NCBI RefSeq assembly: GCF_009828585.1
Contig: NZ_WSRZ01000011.1
Coordinates: 1-64,000, forward strand
Direction: 5' to 3'
Source of the DNA: Shewanella litoralis
GTDB taxonomy: Bacteria > Pseudomonadota > Gammaproteobacteria > Enterobacterales > Shewanellaceae
DNA: 64,000 nucleotides
Positions within the stretch are counted from its first letter, which is position 1, and each line of letters starts with the position of its first letter. Shown here one piece after another: positions 45,166 to 55,121 of the stretch. The notes under the pieces are model-generated. The model saw only the letters and a program-made list of their open reading frames with translations, did no database searches and was not told the origin of the DNA. The translations under genes and the position numbers were made by a program.

Positions 45166-45711
45166 ATGGAACAACATGAATGCCTCGCCCACACAGAAAA
45201 GTGGGTTGTTGATGTCATCATGAAATACAATATTTGCCCGTTTGCTCGTAGAGAAGTTGAACGTGCCAGTATTCGTTATGTGGCCATTGAACACACTAAA
45301 GTCAAAGCGGTATTAAAAGCATTGATAACGGAATGCCAATACCTTGATGAACACCCAGAAACCGAAACCACCTTGTTTATTCTGCCGCGTGGATTTGAAG
45401 GGTTTTATGCTTATTTAGATTTGGTCGACGAAGCCACTGATACCTTAATTGAGCATGATTATGAAGGTGTTTATCAGCTTGCGACGTTTCATCCAGACTA
45501 CTGCTTTGAAGGCGAAGCCCAAGACAGCGCCGCTAATTTTACCAATCGAGCCCCCTACCCAACCTTACACATCATTCGCGAAGCCAGCATGGAAGTTGCG
45601 CTGGCAAACTACACCGACCCCGAATCTATCCCTGAACGCAATATTGCTTTTGCTGAACGCAAAGGCAGTGAGTTTTTTATTAAATTATTGCAGCATTGTA
45701 CTAAAGCGTAG
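45166..45711 (+). CDS. DUF1415 family protein
   Basis: A 181-residue soluble protein with the DUF1415 landmarks: WVVDVIMKYNICPFARRE (~13-30), FPRGFEGFYAYLDLVD-like segment (~68-84; here LPRGFEGF), and QLATFHPDYCFEG ... NRAPYPTLHIIRE (~105-140). Function unknown. AAGG precedes the ATG. A large repeat array starts ~40 bp after the stop. Confidence 0.88.
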   Translation: MEQHECLAHTEKWVVDVIMKYNICPFARREVERASIRYVAIEHTKVKAVLKALITECQYLDEHPETETTLFILPRGFEGFYAYLDLVDEATDTLIEHDYEGVYQLATFHPDYCFEGEAQDSAANFTNRAPYPTLHIIREASMEVALANYTDPESIPERNIAFAERKGSEFFIKLLQHCTKA

Positions 45712-45739
45712 ACTGATAACGGTTTACCGAACACTTCGC

Positions 45740-47425
45740 TTACAGACTCAAGGGATTAGGTTCTAGATTCTAGGTTCTAGGTTCTAGGTTCTAGGTTCTA
45801 GGTTCTAGGTTCTAGCACGTCATCATCGAATGCTTTAATTGAGGACCCTGGTGTTTCTTTATGCCGTCATCCCTGAGATCTGTTATCAGGGATCCAGGTG
45901 TTTCTTGTCTCTCATGTCTTGCGACTTTGGCTGTCGCTTTCAAACGTAAAAGCCAACACCTGGATTCCGGCTCAAAAGCATTGCCGGAACGACGGCGTAG
46001 TGGAAGGTGTTTGAATATGAAAGAACAAAAGGCGGAGTAGTAAGCGGTGCTTGAATACGAATGAGCAAACAACGTATTAGCAGGTGTTGTTTTAATATGA
46101 ATAAGAAAATGTGCCATTTGGCCACACTCGCACGTCATCCCTGAGAGCTTGTATCAGGGATCCAGGTGTTTCTTAGATTCTAGAAGGACGAAGTCCGCTC
46201 TCTGGCGAGCTTGCGAGTTCCTAGAACCTAGAACCTAGGGCCTAAAACCCTAAAAACCAACACCTGGATTCCGGCTCAACAGCATTGCCGGAACGACGGA
46301 GTAGTGGACGGTATTTGAATATGAATGAACAAAAGGCGGAGTAGTAAGCGGTGCTTGAATACGAATGAGCAAACAACGTATTAGTTGGTGTTGTTTGAAT
46401 ATGAATAAGCAAATGTGCCATTTGGCCACACTCGCACGTCATCCCTGAGATCTTTTATCAGGGATCCAGGTGTTTCTTAGATTCTAGAAGGACGAAGTCC
46501 GCTCTCTGGCGAGCTTGCGAGTTCCTAGAACCTAGAACCTAGGGCCTAAAACCCTAAAAACCAACACCTGGATTCCGGCTCAACAGCATTGCCGGAACGA
46601 CGGAGTAGTAAGCGTTGTTTGAATACGAAAGAACAAAAGGCGGAGTAGTAAGCGGTGCTTGAATTCGAATGAGAAAAGGCGGAGTAGTAAGCGGTGCTTG
46701 AATACGAATGAGCAAACAACGTATTAGTTGGTGTTGTTTGAATATGAATAAGCAAATGTGCCATTTGGCCACACTCGCACGTCATCCCTGAGATCTTTTA
46801 TCAGGGATCCAGGTGTTTCTTAGATTCTAGAAGGACGAAGTCCGCTCTCTGGCGAGCTTGCGAGTTCCTAGAACCTAGGGCCTAGGGCCTAGGGCCTAAA
46901 ACCCTAAAAACCAACACCTGGATTCCGGCTCAACAGCATTGCCGGAACGACGCAGTAATAAGCGTTGTTTGAATACGAAAGAACAAAATGCGGAGTAGTA
47001 AGCGGTGCTTGAATATTAATGAGCAAACAACGTATTAGCTGGTGTTGTTGTAATATGAATAAGCAAATGTGCCATTTGGCCACACTCGCACGTCACCCCT
47101 GAGATCTGTTATCAGGGATCCAGGTGTTTCTTAGATTCTAGAAGGACGAAGTCCGCTCTCTGGCGAGCTTGCGAGTTCCTAGAACCTAGGGCCTAAAAGC
47201 GTAAAAAGCCAACACCTGGATTCCGGCTCAACAGCATTGCCGGAACGACGGAGTAGTTGACGTTGTTTGAATATGAACAAGCAAATGACGTGGTAGTTGA
47301 CGGTGTTTGATGTTGCTCTATGCCGTCAACCTCGAATGCTTTTATTGAGGATCCTGGTGTTTCTTTATGCCGTCATCCCTGAGATCCTTTATCAGGGATC
47401 CAGGTGTTTTTGTTGATGCGGCCTT
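45740..47425. repeat. Third palindromic repeat array with ~300-bp higher-order period
   Basis: It opens with eight tandem TTCTAGG heptamers (about 45760-45815). Then a composite unit recurs: A-form stem-loop, one to three GTTTG/CAAAC or GAATACGAA units, a constant GCAAATGTGCCATTTGGCCACACTCGCA-type stretch, a B-form stem-loop, the 45-bp element and CCTAGAACC/TAGGGCC heptamers. A-form copies start at 45955, 46259, 46563, 46913 and 47211 (steps 304, 304, 350, 298); 45-bp elements start at 46180, 46484, 46827 and 47138. No gene is supportable. Confidence 0.95.
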
Positions 47426-47437
47426 TGATTTAGCGCT

Positions 47438-49438
47438 CTACTCTGTTGATAAGGTAAACTTACTGACTTGCTGTGACATATTGCTGGCGTCGTTGAGTAG
47501 GCTGTCGTTAAGCTCTGCAAGTTGTTGTGATATTTGTTGGGTGTGGTGGTAAATTTCTGTAATTTTCATCGCATTACGATTCACTTCTTCTGCCACGGCT
47601 GACTGTTCATGCGTCGAGGCGGCAATTTGTTCATTCATACTGTCAATCACGCTAACATGTTGTGCAATAAGCTTAAGTTCACTGCCAGCATGCTTAGATT
47701 CCTCAACACTGAGCTGTGCCTGCGCTTGGCCGCGTTTCATTGCACTGACTGCGGTGGCTGCACCGGACTTTAATCTCTCTGTCATATTTTTGATATCTTC
47801 TGTTGAGCTTTGCGAACGCTGCGCGAGCGTGCGAACCTCATCGGCCACAACGGCAAAGCCTCGGCCTTGATCGCCTGCCCTTGCGGCTTCAATTGCAGCA
47901 TTCAGTGCCAACAAATTAGTTTGTTCTGCAATAGCGCTAATCACATCAAGAATGGTCACAATACTTTGTACATCAGTATCTAAACGACCAATTGCTTCTG
48001 CAGCATCAGCTATTTCATTGGCTAGTAACTGAATTGCATCACCGGTTTTGCTGACATCGCTTTCACCGCTTTTGGCCTCTAAATTGGCTTTAGCTGACGC
48101 ATCTGAAGCTTGAACAGCATTGGCGGCAATCTCATGCACGGTTGCACTCATTTGTGTCATGGCTGAAGCCACTTGCTCTGCTTCTGATGAGCCTTGTAGC
48201 ACGTCGGTTTGCATTGAGCGTGTGTAACCATTCATTTGCTCAACGGCATTGACCAGATTGACCGCATTAACGCGTACCTGAGAAATGATATCTTCGAACT
48301 CGGCCATCATTTGATTAAAGGCTATTGAAATTTGGCCAAATTCGTCTTCAGATTGATGAGGTAAACGGGTGGTTAAATCAAATTGAGTGCCAGCATGGAG
48401 CATTTGCTTGTGCAATACGCTTAAACTGCGGTGTAAATACCCGGACACACTCATGCTCATTACAATGACAAACACTAATGCGAGCAGTAATAATAACCCG
48501 GTGTAATACATGTGTTGGGTAGCTTGGCCCAGCTTGTTTTGGCTGAGCTGAATTAAGTCATCACCAAATTGTTTTTCAAGTGCTGTTAGGATTGCAATGC
48601 GTGCTGTTGATGTTTTAAACCACTCTTCTGGGTTTTGCGCCAACATGGCTGCGCCATCTTGTGTAAACGCCACTTCACGAAGCGCCTCTACCTCTGCCAT
48701 GGCACTGCTTTGCTGTGCTTGTTTAAATGCCTTAATGTTGCTGGTATTCGCCGCTGCGATAAATCGCTCAGCATAGGTTTGTTGCTCTGCGACTAAAGTG
48801 ACAAATTTGCGAAACAAGCCCGGGGCAAATTCGCTATTGCCAAAAGTGGTACTCAATACTGCTCGTTCAATGCCTGCACGCTCTTTTAACTGCAAGAAAG
48901 CCGCAAACGCTTTTAGGCGCATTGACAATTCGCTGTCTTGGCTTTGGCTAGCGGCTTCATCGACCATCGACAGTAAAAGCGTGTTCATTTGGGTGTAATA
49001 ACCCACTTGCTCTGGCACTGAAACGGCTAAATTACTGACCCTATCACGCATACGACTCAATTGAGTCAACGATGAGGCTACTTGATCGTAAGTAGATTGT
49101 AATTGGACGGGGAAATCAGCTTGTTGGGCAAATTGTTTAAAGCGGCTTATTTGATTGTCTGTTTGGCTACGTTGACTAGGTAAGGCCTCTTTAAATGATT
49201 GCCCTGTAGACCCAATGAAACCGGCGCTCATGCCACGTTCTTTTTGCAGTTCATGCACTAGCGAACTGTTAATAATGGCAACGTTAGACAACTCGATAAC
49301 TAACTGCAGTTGCTGCTGAGTGCGATATTCATTATTGACGTACATGCCACCAAACAAGATAGTCGTGAGCAGCGGGGGTAACACAAGCAAAGCAAGCTTA
49401 CGCGATATTTTAAGGTTACTTATCCACTGCCAATTCAT
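47438..49438 (-). CDS. Methyl-accepting chemotaxis protein with NIT-like sensor
   Basis: A transmembrane chemoreceptor. TM1 (~13-33) is followed by a ~270-residue all-helical periplasmic region containing [20 protein letters not shown], the hallmark of the nitrate/nitrite-sensing NIT domain. TM2 comes at ~315-340, then HAMP (~340-395) and a signalling domain with the conserved hairpin tip [21 protein letters not shown] and [16 protein letters not shown]. The frame opens 29 codons earlier, but AAGGA lies six bases before the ATG at 49438. No che genes are nearby. The ligand is inferred only from the domain type. Confidence 0.9.
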   Translation of the reverse strand: MNWQWISNLKISRKLALLVLPPLLTTILFGGMYVNNEYRTQQQLQLVIELSNVAIINSSLVHELQKERGMSAGFIGSTGQSFKEALPSQRSQTDNQISRFKQFAQQADFPVQLQSTYDQVASSLTQLSRMRDRVSNLAVSVPEQVGYYTQMNTLLLSMVDEAASQSQDSELSMRLKAFAAFLQLKERAGIERAVLSTTFGNSEFAPGLFRKFVTLVAEQQTYAERFIAAANTSNIKAFKQAQQSSAMAEVEALREVAFTQDGAAMLAQNPEEWFKTSTARIAILTALEKQFGDDLIQLSQNKLGQATQHMYYTGLLLLLALVFVIVMSMSVSGYLHRSLSVLHKQMLHAGTQFDLTTRLPHQSEDEFGQISIAFNQMMAEFEDIISQVRVNAVNLVNAVEQMNGYTRSMQTDVLQGSSEAEQVASAMTQMSATVHEIAANAVQASDASAKANLEAKSGESDVSKTGDAIQLLANEIADAAEAIGRLDTDVQSIVTILDVISAIAEQTNLLALNAAIEAARAGDQGRGFAVVADEVRTLAQRSQSSTEDIKNMTERLKSGAATAVSAMKRGQAQAQLSVEESKHAGSELKLIAQHVSVIDSMNEQIAASTHEQSAVAEEVNRNAMKITEIYHHTQQISQQLAELNDSLLNDASNMSQQVSKFTLSTE

Positions 49439-49576
49439 AAACATTCCTTGTTGATTATATAAACACAATAATAGTAAGGCTGAGGTTAACTGATTTGATT
49501 CATTTTTGTATGCCAAATAAATCAAACTCAGACATAGCTCACAGCTAAATTAGCTAATATCACTTAACTGCAACAC

Positions 49577-49600
49577 CCGCTACCTACTCTGAGGTAGCGG
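49577..49600. other. Hairpin after the alpha/beta hydrolase gene
   Basis: CCGCTACC, loop TACTCTGA, GGTAGCGG: a perfect 8-bp GC-rich stem 15 bp beyond the hydrolase stop codon. It lacks a T-tract, so it may be a terminator without a tail or an mRNA-stabilising end. Confidence 0.5.
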
Positions 49601-49614
49601 CTGGACAATCCGCG

Positions 49615-50427
49615 CTATTGATTCACTGCAAGACAAAACTCACTGATTAATGCTGGCCATTCATTAACATCGTCCATTGAGTTAGCAATGTGCAAAGTGG
49701 CATTGGGCAGCCATTTATTTAAGGCAACAGCACTGTCGACAGGATGAGCATCATCACCCTCCCAGGCCAAAATGAGTGTTGGAACATCAATACAGGCAAG
49801 TTGCGCTGTGGTGGGTAAGTCATTGTGTGCTGCTGCGGTAAACAATTGATGTAATGTTTGGCGTTTCATCGATTTTAAGCCGTCGAGCATGCCTAACACG
49901 CTGTGTTTATGAGCATCGATTAACCAGCTAGGCAGCATTTTATCTAAATGCTTAGCATTCATTTTGGCGAGGCCTTTACCGCCTAACATTCGCGCCGCTT
50001 TGGCTATTTTATGGTAATAATCGACTTTTTCTGCCCTTGCCTGCCATCCTATGGGTGGCGTCATTAACACCAGGCCTTTAACTTTATCTGGATGGGCTAA
50101 TGCAGCATACAAACTGGTGGCACTGCCCATAGATTGACCGCCTAAAATAAGCGGTGTTGCCACGCGATAATGCTCGGCGACACGGAGCATGTCTTTGGCT
50201 AGATTTGGCCAAAGGTAGTCATCAACAGACTCGCCTTGAGTTGATAAGCCATGGCCAATGGCGTCGTAGCGAATAAGTTGAAGTTTTTTAGGAAACCGAT
50301 GCCATGCATACACGCCAATGGCATCTTCACTTTGCATACAACCACATAAGCCGTGGGCCCATAGCAGGCTTTGGCCTTTACCGCTAATGGAACAATTAAA
50401 TTGATTGATATTAAATTGTTCTGTCAT
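49615..50427 (-). CDS. Alpha/beta hydrolase
   Basis: 270 residues of alpha/beta-hydrolase type: oxyanion segment WAHGLCG (~24-30), nucleophile elbow LILGGQSMGSATSLY (Ser ~98 in GQSMGS), the acid probably in LILAWEGDDAHPVD (~220) and a C-terminal part where the expected catalytic His is not obvious (only an Ile-Ala-Asn-Ser-Met-Asp-Asp-Val-Asn segment is seen). It could be an esterase or lactonase-like enzyme; no substrate can be named. The 121-residue gene precedes it by 18 bp in the same direction. Confidence 0.78.
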   Translation of the reverse strand: MTEQFNINQFNCSISGKGQSLLWAHGLCGCMQSEDAIGVYAWHRFPKKLQLIRYDAIGHGLSTQGESVDDYLWPNLAKDMLRVAEHYRVATPLILGGQSMGSATSLYAALAHPDKVKGLVLMTPPIGWQARAEKVDYYHKIAKAARMLGGKGLAKMNAKHLDKMLPSWLIDAHKHSVLGMLDGLKSMKRQTLHQLFTAAAHNDLPTTAQLACIDVPTLILAWEGDDAHPVDSAVALNKWLPNATLHIANSMDDVNEWPALISEFCLAVNQ

Positions 50428-50445
50428 GGCGAGGGATTCTCCTAC

Positions 50446-50811
50446 TTATCCTTTTACGATTTCAATTAATCGATTAATAAACAGTTTGATGGCTTCAACA
50501 TTATCAAACCTAAACGCTAATCCGTAGTGGGTTTCATTTAAGCCTTTGTATTGCCTTGTTGGAAAACGTGTCATTTGGGCATTGTGATAATAATCGTATT
50601 TGGCGTGCACGCCGTCAATAGTGGCAAGCTCACTTGAGAAAACTTCAAATGCAGGACGGATAATCAATAACGGTACTTTACCTTCTACATGCACATATAC
50701 CGGCTCTTTGAGCTCTGGCAACATGTATTCGGTGACATTCTTAATATTAAAATTAGTACGACATTTAAGTTCATTCAAGGTACTAGTTGCTTGTTCAAGG
50801 GTAATGCTCAT
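50446..50811 (-). CDS. Conserved-looking hypothetical protein, 121 residues
   Basis: I do not recognise the family. It is a small soluble alpha/beta protein without signal peptide or membrane helix: helix ITLEQATSTLNELK, then strands PVYVHVEGKVPLLIIRPAF, a polar mid part with AKYDYYHNAQMTRFPTRQ and a closing helix IKLFINRLIEIVKG. It probably forms a two-gene unit with the downstream hydrolase (18-bp gap). The upstream boundary is the ybiT terminator. Confidence 0.65.
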   Translation of the reverse strand: MSITLEQATSTLNELKCRTNFNIKNVTEYMLPELKEPVYVHVEGKVPLLIIRPAFEVFSSELATIDGVHAKYDYYHNAQMTRFPTRQYKGLNETHYGLAFRFDNVEAIKLFINRLIEIVKG

Positions 50812-50880
50812 GTATTTTTCTGCCTGTTATCATTTAATGGCTTGAGTATATTGATATTCATACTCTTAAATCAATAATAT

Positions 50881-50916
50881 AAAAAAAGCCCCGAACATAT
50901 GTTCAGGGCTTTTTTA
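50881..50916 (-). terminator. Bidirectional terminator after ybiT
   Basis: AAAAAAGCCC-CGAACATATGTTC-AGGGCTTTTTT: stem of AGCCCxGAACAT with ATGTTCAGGGCT and T runs on both strands, 27 bp after the ybiT stop. Confidence 0.92.
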
Positions 50917-50942
50917 ATTAACTTGCTTGAAAGCGAATTAAC

Positions 50943-52535
50943 TTAACCTTCAATACCTTTGCTTGCGAGGAACTCATCGTAAGTGCCTTTAAAGTCATTA
51001 ATGCCTTGTGGCGTGACTTCAAGGATACGTGTCGCAAGTGACGATACAAATGCACGGTCATGAGAGACGAACATTAATGTGCCTTCGTATTTCTCTAGGG
51101 CGTTGTTTAATGACTCAATCGATTCCATGTCCATGTGGTTGGTTGGTTCATCAAGCAATAAGATATTTGGCTTTTGCATGATAAGTTTACCGAAATACAT
51201 ACGGCCTTTTTCACCACCCGATAACACTTTAACCGACTTTTTAATGTCGTCTGCGCCAAACAACATACGGCCTAAAATGCCACGTACTGATTGGTCGTCA
51301 TCGTTTTCTTTACGCCATTGGCTCATCCATTCGAATAAGGTCATGTCGTTAGCAAAGTCTGCTTCATGATCCTGGGCGTAGTAACCAATGTTGTTGTTTT
51401 CAGACCAGTGGATCGTACCTTCATCCTGCGGAATGTCGTGCACTAGGGTGCGTAAAAGGGTGGTTTTACCCACACCGTTTTGACCTAAAATCGCAATGCG
51501 CTCGCCCACTTCAACCATTAGGTCAAATTTGCTGAACAAGGGTGTGTCGTAACCTTTTGCTAGGTTTTCTACAACTAATGCGTTACGGAACAATTTCTTT
51601 TCTTGTTCGAAACGAATAAACGGGTTAACACGGCTAGAGGCTTTAATGTCATCAAGCTTAATTTTATCAATTTGTTTTGCACGCGATGTCGCTTGTTTCG
51701 CTTTAGATGCGTTAGCCGAGAAACGTGCAACGAAGGTTTGCAGTTCAGCAATTTGGGCTTTTTTCTTGGCGTTGTCGCTCATTAAACGTTCACGTGACTG
51801 CTGTGCTGCCATCATGTATTCGTCGTAGTTGCCTGGGAATACGCGCAGCTCACCGTAATCTAAGTCAGCCATGTGAGTACACACTGAGTTTAAGAAATAA
51901 CGGTCATGCGAGATGATGATCATGGTGCTGTTACGTTGGTTCAACATATCTTGTAACCAACGGATGGTGTCGATGTCCAAGTTGTTGGTTGGTTCGTCTA
52001 GTAGCAATAAATCCGGGTCAGAAAACAGCGCTTGCGCTAGCAAGACTCGTAATTTAAAACCCGGGGCGATTTCGCTCATTAAACCAAAGTGCTGCTCAGT
52101 GCCTATGCCGACGCCTAATAATAAGTCACCCGCGCGAGATTCAGCGGTGTAACCGTCCATTTCAGCAAATTCCATTTCAAGCTCGGCCACTTTAATGCCG
52201 TCTTCTTCGCTCATTTCAGGTAGTGAGTAGATGCGGTCACGCTCTTGCTTCACTTTCCATAATTCGCGGTGGCCCATGATCACAGTGTCTACGACTGAAA
52301 AGGCTTCGTATGCAAACTGGTCCTGGTTTAGTTTACCCATGCGCTCGTTAACGTCTAACGATACGTTACCGCTTGAAGGCTCTAAATCACCGGCAAGGAT
52401 TTTCATAAAGGTGGATTTACCACAACCATTCGCGCCAATTAAACCGTAGCGATTACCGCCACCAAATTTGACAGAGATATTTTCAAACAGTGGCTTAGCG
52501 CCAAACTGCATTGTGATGTTAGCTGTTGTAATCAA
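50943..52535 (-). CDS. ybiT: ABC-F translation factor YbiT
   Basis: A soluble ABC-F ATPase with two nucleotide-binding domains, acting on ribosomes. Each domain shows Walker A (GANGCGKST ~35-43; GQNGVGKTT ~353), a signature (first site [11 protein letters not shown] in place of LSGGQ, second LSGGEKGRM) and Walker B ([24 protein letters not shown]). The linker with [22 protein letters not shown] is nearly that of E. coli YbiT, and the length of 530 is identical. The apparent start is TTG (52535), with no in-frame ATG upstream that keeps the family N-terminus. Single gene. Confidence 0.93.
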   Translation of the reverse strand: MITTANITMQFGAKPLFENISVKFGGGNRYGLIGANGCGKSTFMKILAGDLEPSSGNVSLDVNERMGKLNQDQFAYEAFSVVDTVIMGHRELWKVKQERDRIYSLPEMSEEDGIKVAELEMEFAEMDGYTAESRAGDLLLGVGIGTEQHFGLMSEIAPGFKLRVLLAQALFSDPDLLLLDEPTNNLDIDTIRWLQDMLNQRNSTMIIISHDRYFLNSVCTHMADLDYGELRVFPGNYDEYMMAAQQSRERLMSDNAKKKAQIAELQTFVARFSANASKAKQATSRAKQIDKIKLDDIKASSRVNPFIRFEQEKKLFRNALVVENLAKGYDTPLFSKFDLMVEVGERIAILGQNGVGKTTLLRTLVHDIPQDEGTIHWSENNNIGYYAQDHEADFANDMTLFEWMSQWRKENDDDQSVRGILGRMLFGADDIKKSVKVLSGGEKGRMYFGKLIMQKPNILLLDEPTNHMDMESIESLNNALEKYEGTLMFVSHDRAFVSSLATRILEVTPQGINDFKGTYDEFLASKGIEG

Positions 52536-52812
52536 AATGAAATTCCAAATCGTGTTGTGTGTTTAAACCGGTATCACATTATAGCTTAACGGTGCGAGTT
52601 GACATCTGTATGACTCAAGTCAGCTCTTAAAAAATGTTAAACAAATAATAGTGAGATTTAAACTGATATACGGCATCGCCGAAGGGGTAGATATAAAGCG
52701 CGACATTGTAAGGATTTTTGGTCTATTTATCAACCTAAACCCAATCATAATGCTTTGCCGTTGATGCAATGAAAAACCGCAACAGCAAAGCATTTGCAAT
52801 TTAACGACTTTG

Positions 52813-53730
52813 TTAATTTAAATAATCCACAATGTAATCTAAGCCGCCTGTAATGGCAGCCACTTGCGCATGGTTACATTGTTGCGTCGTAACATGTGGG
52901 CTGTCTGGATACACTTCTGTGGTGGTATTGAAATGATTTACGGTGATCCCTGCGCACAGGCTGAGCTTTTTAACCGGGTAATTAATCACCCCAAATTGTT
53001 CAATCGGTACTTCAATTAATTGGCCATTATCATCTGGTGCAATATGAGTCACTTTGGCCACCGAATCGATAATGGCTTTTTGAAACTCAGGGGTTGGATT
53101 ATCACTGTCGCCAACCAAATAAAATCCGTCAGGAATAACGCCTTTATCGTATTCAACGCCATCACGGGCAGACAGTAGCGGTCTAAACTCTAGCTCGTCT
53201 GTGTCGGTGGTTTCATGCAAATCGATGTGGGCATACACCTCACCTAATGTGGCCACAAACGCCATTAAGGCCGCAGACTCTTCTGCTGGGCTATTGGCAT
53301 AAAATGAGCGGTTTGGGTCTATCGCTTTTGGGTTCCAACGATTAATGGTTTCATAACCCCACGGGCTGACACAGGGCGCCACGGCAATGTTAAAATACTG
53401 GCTGTAGTGTTTGGCTTTAGTGGCTAAAAATTGAATTGCGCCATGGACACCACTGGTTTCGTAGCCGTGTACGCCACCGGTCACTAAAATGGTCTTTTTG
53501 TTGCTGTCCCAGTTAGGCGTTTTAAAGCCAAATAACGGATACTTGTCAGTGTCATAAGATAATGCGCCGTATTGCACTTGCTCAAACTGGTTTGCCAGCG
53601 GGGTTAATTTACTCACCACTTCTTCTTGATATGAGCGCTTAATCGTCACTTGGGCAAGCCATTGGGCTTTTTCAGCGTCGGTCCATTTTTGTCCCGGTGT
53701 GCCAATTGGGTATACAGTCGAATCTGTCAT
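52813..53730 (-). CDS. M14-like zinc carboxypeptidase / aspartoacylase-type hydrolase
   Basis: 305 residues, cytoplasmic (no signal peptide). The zinc ligands are readable: H and E in TGGVHGYETSGVHG (~82-95, HxxE) and the third His in YAHIDLHETTDTDE (~168-180). NRSFYANSPAEES carries the usual NR motif of M14 enzymes. A late ITVNHF/TTTEVYPDS part probably holds the catalytic Glu. The specific peptide or amide substrate is unknown. It is followed 27 bp later by the EamA gene. Confidence 0.78.
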   Translation of the reverse strand: MTDSTVYPIGTPGQKWTDAEKAQWLAQVTIKRSYQEEVVSKLTPLANQFEQVQYGALSYDTDKYPLFGFKTPNWDSNKKTILVTGGVHGYETSGVHGAIQFLATKAKHYSQYFNIAVAPCVSPWGYETINRWNPKAIDPNRSFYANSPAEESAALMAFVATLGEVYAHIDLHETTDTDELEFRPLLSARDGVEYDKGVIPDGFYLVGDSDNPTPEFQKAIIDSVAKVTHIAPDDNGQLIEVPIEQFGVINYPVKKLSLCAGITVNHFNTTTEVYPDSPHVTTQQCNHAQVAAITGGLDYIVDYLN

Positions 53731-53756
53731 GAAACCTCTTTTATCGTTAATTCTCG

Positions 53757-54755
53757 TTAAAGTTTATGTTTTGTTTTGGCGAAAATAACCAGGGCAATGC
53801 CAAACAAAATAATACTGGTACAAATAATAAGATGAACACTGATTTGCTCGCCAACAAAGATAACGCCGCCAACGGCTGCTATTACCGGCACAGACAGTTG
53901 TAATACTGCGGCATGATTAGCACTGAGCCCTCTAAGTGCTTGATACCATAACGCATAGCCAACACCTGAGGCCAGCGCGCCAGACAGTATAGCCAGTACA
54001 ATCCCTTGAGTGCTTAAGTGAAATGCTAGCCCTGCTGATTCTGATTGCATTGGGTCGACAGGCATTAACATCGATAACAACCATACGCTGGCAAGCATTA
54101 ACAACACTAAGGGTAAAGTGCGAATAAAGTTGTAACCAGTGGCAAACAATGGCTTTGCCGCGCCTTTGCCCATCAAGGTATAACCGCCCCAGGCGCAACC
54201 ACTGATGGCCATCAGCACTAAGCCACTAATTGATAATGTCTCACTGCCAAGGCTGATGCTCGGCCACACTAAATAACCAAAGCCGGCAAACGCTACTAGC
54301 GCGCCAACTATCTCAAGTACATTCAGTCTGTGACCTTGTAAATAACTGATAAACATCATGCTAATTTGCACTGCGGCAAATAAGACTAATGCTCCGGTCG
54401 CGGTGTCGAGCAGTACATACGCGTACGAAAACCCAATGGCATAAACAAACAACAGGCCTGCGGCTAAAAAACTGCCATGGGCTTGTGTTGGCAATGTATG
54501 TTTTGTTGCTCGGTTTTCTGTTGCGAGATCTTGTGTTGATCGCTTTTTTGCCGATGTTAGCAGCATCAATAAGGCCAACATCAATGCACCAGATGTTAAT
54601 CTGATGGCGGTAAAACTGCTTGGGTCAATAAGAGGTACAGCCTGTTCATTTGACAATGCAAGGCGGCAAAATACTGAGTTAGCCGCAAACGCGATTAAAG
54701 CGATTAAGGTATAAAATGTCAGTGCGCTGCGTGATAGTGGCGTGGCAGAAGCCAT
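53757..54755 (-). CDS. EamA/DMT-family transporter
   Basis: 332 residues with ten predicted helices in two EamA halves (about 12-165 and 172-325). FAANSVFCRLAL near the N-terminus and LVMAISGCAWGGYTLMGKGA in the second half are typical. The linker (~70-88, RSTQDLATENRATKHTLP) is polar. A metabolite exporter or importer of unknown substrate. Same direction as the M14 gene and probably cotranscribed. Confidence 0.86.
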   Translation of the reverse strand: MASATPLSRSALTFYTLIALIAFAANSVFCRLALSNEQAVPLIDPSSFTAIRLTSGALMLALLMLLTSAKKRSTQDLATENRATKHTLPTQAHGSFLAAGLLFVYAIGFSYAYVLLDTATGALVLFAAVQISMMFISYLQGHRLNVLEIVGALVAFAGFGYLVWPSISLGSETLSISGLVLMAISGCAWGGYTLMGKGAAKPLFATGYNFIRTLPLVLLMLASVWLLSMLMPVDPMQSESAGLAFHLSTQGIVLAILSGALASGVGYALWYQALRGLSANHAAVLQLSVPVIAAVGGVIFVGEQISVHLIICTSIILFGIALVIFAKTKHKL

Positions 54756-54778
54756 AGATTAACCTTACTGAGAGTGCA

Positions 54779-55018
54779 TTACTTAGATGACTTTTTAAAG
54801 CTGAATTTACTCACAAACCAGCTTATCACCGCTACTTGTTGTACGTGGCTCAAACCAAAATACACACAAATCCACGGGGAAATAAGTAAGAACCATGGCA
54901 GGGCTGCGGTAGAGCGCCCCGAAAACAACAGGTACAAAAAGCCGCCATAGATAATCACAACGCCCAGGATCCCCACGATAAGCATGATTTTTTTGAGTAT
55001 GAGTTCTAATTTTGCCAC
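54779..55018 (-). CDS. Small two-helix membrane protein
   Basis: About 79 residues from a GTG start preceded by AGGG: two hydrophobic segments (IMLIVGILGVVIIYGGFLYLLF and LPWFLLISPWICVYFGL) and a basic tail (SKFSFKKSSK). The longer frame opens at 55063, but that would place the start inside the terminator stem of the upstream operon, so I prefer 55018. No family recognised. The EamA gene follows 23 bp later. Confidence 0.55.
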   Translation of the reverse strand: MAKLELILKKIMLIVGILGVVIIYGGFLYLLFSGRSTAALPWFLLISPWICVYFGLSHVQQVAVISWFVSKFSFKKSSK

Positions 55019-55037
55019 GTGATCAATCCCTAAAAGT

Positions 55038-55085
55038 AAAAAAGTCACGCCGAGCGAATACACATTGTATGGCTCGGCGTGACAG
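55038..55085 (-). terminator. Terminator of the branched-chain acyl-CoA operon
   Basis: Minus strand: GTCACGCCGAGC at 55085, loop of ~16 bases, GCTCGGCGTGAC, then TTTTTTAC: a perfect 12-bp stem, ~37 bp after the SDR stop. Confidence 0.93.
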
Positions 55086-55121
55086 CATCATAACAAACTG
55101 ACGAAGCTAAATACCACCGCT

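Noticed and set aside
45812-46785. Family of similar 60-120-codon frames in the third array
   Set aside because: Their similarity comes from the ~300-bp tandem repeat; codon pattern and frame breaks are not those of genes.
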